From NCBI GenBank assembly GCA_029261405.1, contig JAJDBK010000024.1, positions 1-64,000 on the forward strand: a DNA stretch of 64,000 bases, read 5' to 3'. How positions within the stretch are numbered: the first letter of the stretch is position 1; every line of letters starts with the position of its first letter. The notes beneath the pieces are model-generated. The model did not search any database and was not told the DNA's origin. It saw only the letters and a program-made list of their open reading frames with translations. Positions 63,872-64,000 of the stretch are shown one piece after another. This DNA comes from Nitrospinaceae bacterium (GTDB lineage: Bacteria; Nitrospinota_A; UBA7883; JAJDBK01). Made by a program: the position numbers and the translations under genes.

Positions 63872-64000
63872 TTGGATTCCACGACTCTCGACCGCATTCT
63901 CTCATCTGTCAGAAAACCGTCCACATATATAGGTAACGAGCCGAATTCGATTAAGAAGGATTACTCCGGGATTAACGGCTCTATGGCTCTGGTATTCCCC
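63872..64000 (+). CDS. Start of a TIGR03960-type radical SAM protein (cut by window edge)
   Basis: Only 43 residues are inside the window. The start is a TTG at 63872 with AAGG about 11 bases upstream. The sequence LDRILSSVRKPSTYIGNEPNSIKKD followed by SMALVFP is like the N-terminus of the B12-binding-domain radical SAM family TIGR03960, which often follows rodA in deltaproteobacterial-type genomes. The catalytic CxxxCxxC motif would lie beyond the edge, so the assignment rests on the N-terminus and context. Confidence 0.65.
   Translation, partial: MDSTTLDRILSSVRKPSTYIGNEPNSIKKDYSGINGSMALVFP

Overview
The window is a chromosomal segment of a Gram-negative bacterium with an outer membrane (TonB-dependent receptor, SurA-type chaperone, heptosyltransferase-like GT9, lipoprotein with lipobox). 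Gene content such as HflKC, CheV, QueH, two cNMP-domain fusions, Ser/Thr kinases with WD40 repeats and a TIGR03960-type radical SAM start next to rodA fits a deltaproteobacterial or Nitrospinota-like lineage. That placement is inference; no rRNA or other marker settles it.

Layout. 1-7105 is accessory DNA. It opens with the repeat-bearing end of an IS21-like element and an orphan gene. A compact satellite-like integrative element follows: HTH/excisionase, a 50-aa ORF, a primase-helicase, a 290-aa protein whose coding sequence carries a dense GGGTAAC array, and a tyrosine integrase. The element abuts a broken tRNA-Leu(CAG) that still has its promoter. 7163-13741 (minus) is a housekeeping operon hemB-queH-rimP-nusA-infB-folP. 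13953-17535 holds a secreted subtilase with VCBS-like repeats and an unknown protein. 17741-25810 carries hflK-hflC, a DUF4332-like/HerA-like pair, a REC-TPR regulator, a cupin and a TonB-dependent receptor.

25923-35749 (plus) is a modular run. A Ser/Thr kinase with a cyclic-nucleotide domain leads a glycan operon (CgeB-like GT, CDP-paratose-epimerase-like SDR, GT9). Next comes a small fatty-acid/polyketide-like cassette: KAS-II, ACP, two CrtI-like FAD oxidoreductases and a FabG-like reductase. It ends at a 111-bp fold-back element. 35973-44993 has a Na+/H+ antiporter with a cNMP domain, a SulP transporter, a secreted repeat protein, a hybrid histidine kinase with three receiver domains and a small XRE regulator.

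45075-57372 (minus) has a cytidylate-kinase-like protein, a 1149-aa kinase-TPR-WD40 protein, a cysteine desulfurase with a tRNA-thiolase-like PP-loop protein, two parvulin-type isomerases and mfd. 57441-64000 has cheV (minus), then a plus-strand operon dus - phosphomannomutase/phosphoglucomutase - mrdA - rodA - radical SAM (cut by the window edge).

The strongest undescribed signal is the GGGTAAC array: 12 exact heptamers in 263 bp, on both strands and in several codon phases, inside a gene coupled to the primase-helicase. It looks like a replication origin or iteron region embedded in coding sequence. The second is the KAS/ACP/two-desaturase/KR cassette, a candidate unusual-lipid pathway.
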